From Bacteroidales bacterium (GTDB lineage: Bacteria > Bacteroidota > Bacteroidia > Bacteroidales > UBA3824), in assembly GCA_017530465.1 (NCBI GenBank), contig JAFXMJ010000008.1:1-6652 (forward strand): DNA of 6,652 nt, given 5' to 3'. The notes beneath the pieces were generated by a model. The model was not told the DNA's origin, did no database searches, and saw nothing but the letters and a program-made list of their open reading frames with translations. Positions 5,687-6,652 of this stretch are shown piece after piece. The position numbers and the translations under genes were made by a program. The stretch's first letter is position 1. Every line of letters begins with the position of its first letter.

Positions 5687-6652
5687 ATGAAAAACATATT
5701 GCGCATCATATTGACAGCGGCACTCAGCATAATATACGCGACAGCCGGAGCCCAGTTTTACAACGGTCATCAGATGGACTTCGGGCAAAACCGCGTTCAA
5801 TACTCCGAATTTGAATGGATGTACTACCGCTACCCGAAATTTGACACCTACTATTACCAGCAGGGCAAAGACATAGCGCAATACACCTGCGACCGCGCAC
5901 TCGAAATCATCCCCGAAATCGAAAAAACATTCAGCAAGACGCTGCAAAGGCGCATTATTTTCATTGTATATAATAGGCTCGCGGAATACCGACAGAGCAA
6001 CATCGGGCTCGTGACCGGCGACAAGCAGAGCAACCTCGGCGGCGTGGCAAAGATAATCGACAACAAGATTCTGCTCTATTACGACGGCGACCACAACAAA
6101 TACGACACGCAGATACGCGAGGCAGTGGCGCAGATAGTGCTCGGCACAGCCATCAACGGCAACGGCATCCGCAACAAGGTGCAGAGCGCAGGCACAGCCA
6201 CAATGCCCGAATGGTACAGCGACGGCCTGTCATATTATGTAGCCAGAAATTGGGACGCCGAAATCGAAGACATCCTCAAAGACGGTTTTGAATCGCGCAA
6301 ATACCGCAAAATCAGTTATTTGACCGGCGACGACGCCAAATACGCCGGCTATTCGATGTGGTATTACATCAACCGTGCCTACGGACGCGACGCCATCCCC
6401 GGCATCCTCTACCTCACCGGAGTCAACAAAAACCCAAACCTTGCCATCAAGCAAGTCTTGAACATCAAATTCCGACAATTGAACAAGGACTGGGTGGCAT
6501 ATTACAACGACAAATTTGGCATACCCAACGGCCGCCGCATCCCCAAGGACACCGCCCCGCACGACAACGACGTCATCGCCAAATACAAGCGCAACACCCT
6601 ATACGACAAGCCGTTGCTCTCGCCAGACGGCAAATACACATTCTACTGCACC
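5687..6652 (+). CDS. Secreted protein with inactive peptidase-MA-like domain and start of a TolB-like propeller (3' end outside window)
   Basis: The frame is open from the ATG at 5687 to the window end (322 codons, no stop). Residues 1-22 form a signal peptide (basic start, hydrophobic core, ATAGA before Gln23), so the protein is exported. Residues about 35-280 resemble the peptidase-MA-like domain of a Bacteroidetes family often labelled TolB-like: a QYSEFEWMYYRYPKFDTYYY segment starting at 38, IFIVYN (91-96), QSNIG (103-107), REAVAQIVLG (144-153), MPEWYSDGLSYYVA (173-186) and SMWYYINRAYG (223-233). Where active MA peptidases have HExxH and EG, this one has REAVA and DG, so no zinc site is expected. 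LSPDGKYTFY (311-320) looks like the first blade of a WD40-like/PD40 propeller, which in the family continues for several hundred residues. Function unknown; an envelope or binding role is inferred. Begins 3 nt after birA. Confidence 0.75.
   Translation, partial: MKNILRIILTAALSIIYATAGAQFYNGHQMDFGQNRVQYSEFEWMYYRYPKFDTYYYQQGKDIAQYTCDRALEIIPEIEKTFSKTLQRRIIFIVYNRLAEYRQSNIGLVTGDKQSNLGGVAKIIDNKILLYYDGDHNKYDTQIREAVAQIVLGTAINGNGIRNKVQSAGTATMPEWYSDGLSYYVARNWDAEIEDILKDGFESRKYRKISYLTGDDAKYAGYSMWYYINRAYGRDAIPGILYLTGVNKNPNLAIKQVLNIKFRQLNKDWVAYYNDKFGIPNGRRIPKDTAPHDNDVIAKYKRNTLYDKPLLSPDGKYTFYCT

Overview
The window looks like a piece of a Bacteroidota chromosome, probably order Bacteroidales. The reasons are a Bacteroidetes-type promoter (TTG, 20 nt, TAATTTTG) before mreB, A-rich leaders in place of clear Shine-Dalgarno sites, a short MreC with a charged tail, a CNNM/CBS protein of the GldE-like Bacteroidetes type, and a secreted protein resembling a Bacteroidetes peptidase-MA/TolB-propeller family. 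This assignment is from remembered family features; no search was run. All genes are on the + strand and codon use looks uniform.

Layout. Positions 1-970 hold the 3' two thirds of hisS (histidyl-tRNA synthetase). Positions 971-1211 are intergenic. They hold an 87-nt imperfect dyad built from a 20-nt-pitch repeat (976-1062, perhaps the hisS terminator), then a promoter (1093-1123) and an A-rich leader. From 1212 onward the genes form what looks like one operon: mreB, an 82-nt gap with a hairpin, mreC, mreD, a CNNM/CBS-domain membrane protein, birA, and a secreted protein cut by the window end. After mreC the junctions are abutting, 1-nt overlapping (TAATG), 1-nt overlapping (TAATG) and 3 nt apart, so translational coupling is likely.

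How the genes work together. MreB, MreC and MreD form the core of the elongasome, which guides lateral peptidoglycan synthesis. The usual downstream partners mrdA (PBP2) and rodA are not in this stretch. In their place are a CNNM/CorC-like protein, biotin-protein ligase (which activates carboxylases such as those of fatty-acid synthesis) and an exported protein. The link may simply be co-expression of envelope and growth functions.

What stands out: (1) hisS reads like the alphaproteobacterial type of HisRS rather than the usual Bacteroides type; (2) the CNNM domain lacks all three of the conserved ion-site motifs, while its CBS and CorC_HlyC parts are intact; (3) the peptidase-MA-like domain of the last gene has no zinc ligands at the expected places; (4) the two intergenic gaps carry dyad structures. 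I did not find a clearly new system such as a defence island, mobile element or CRISPR array. This is a mostly housekeeping region with some unusual variants.
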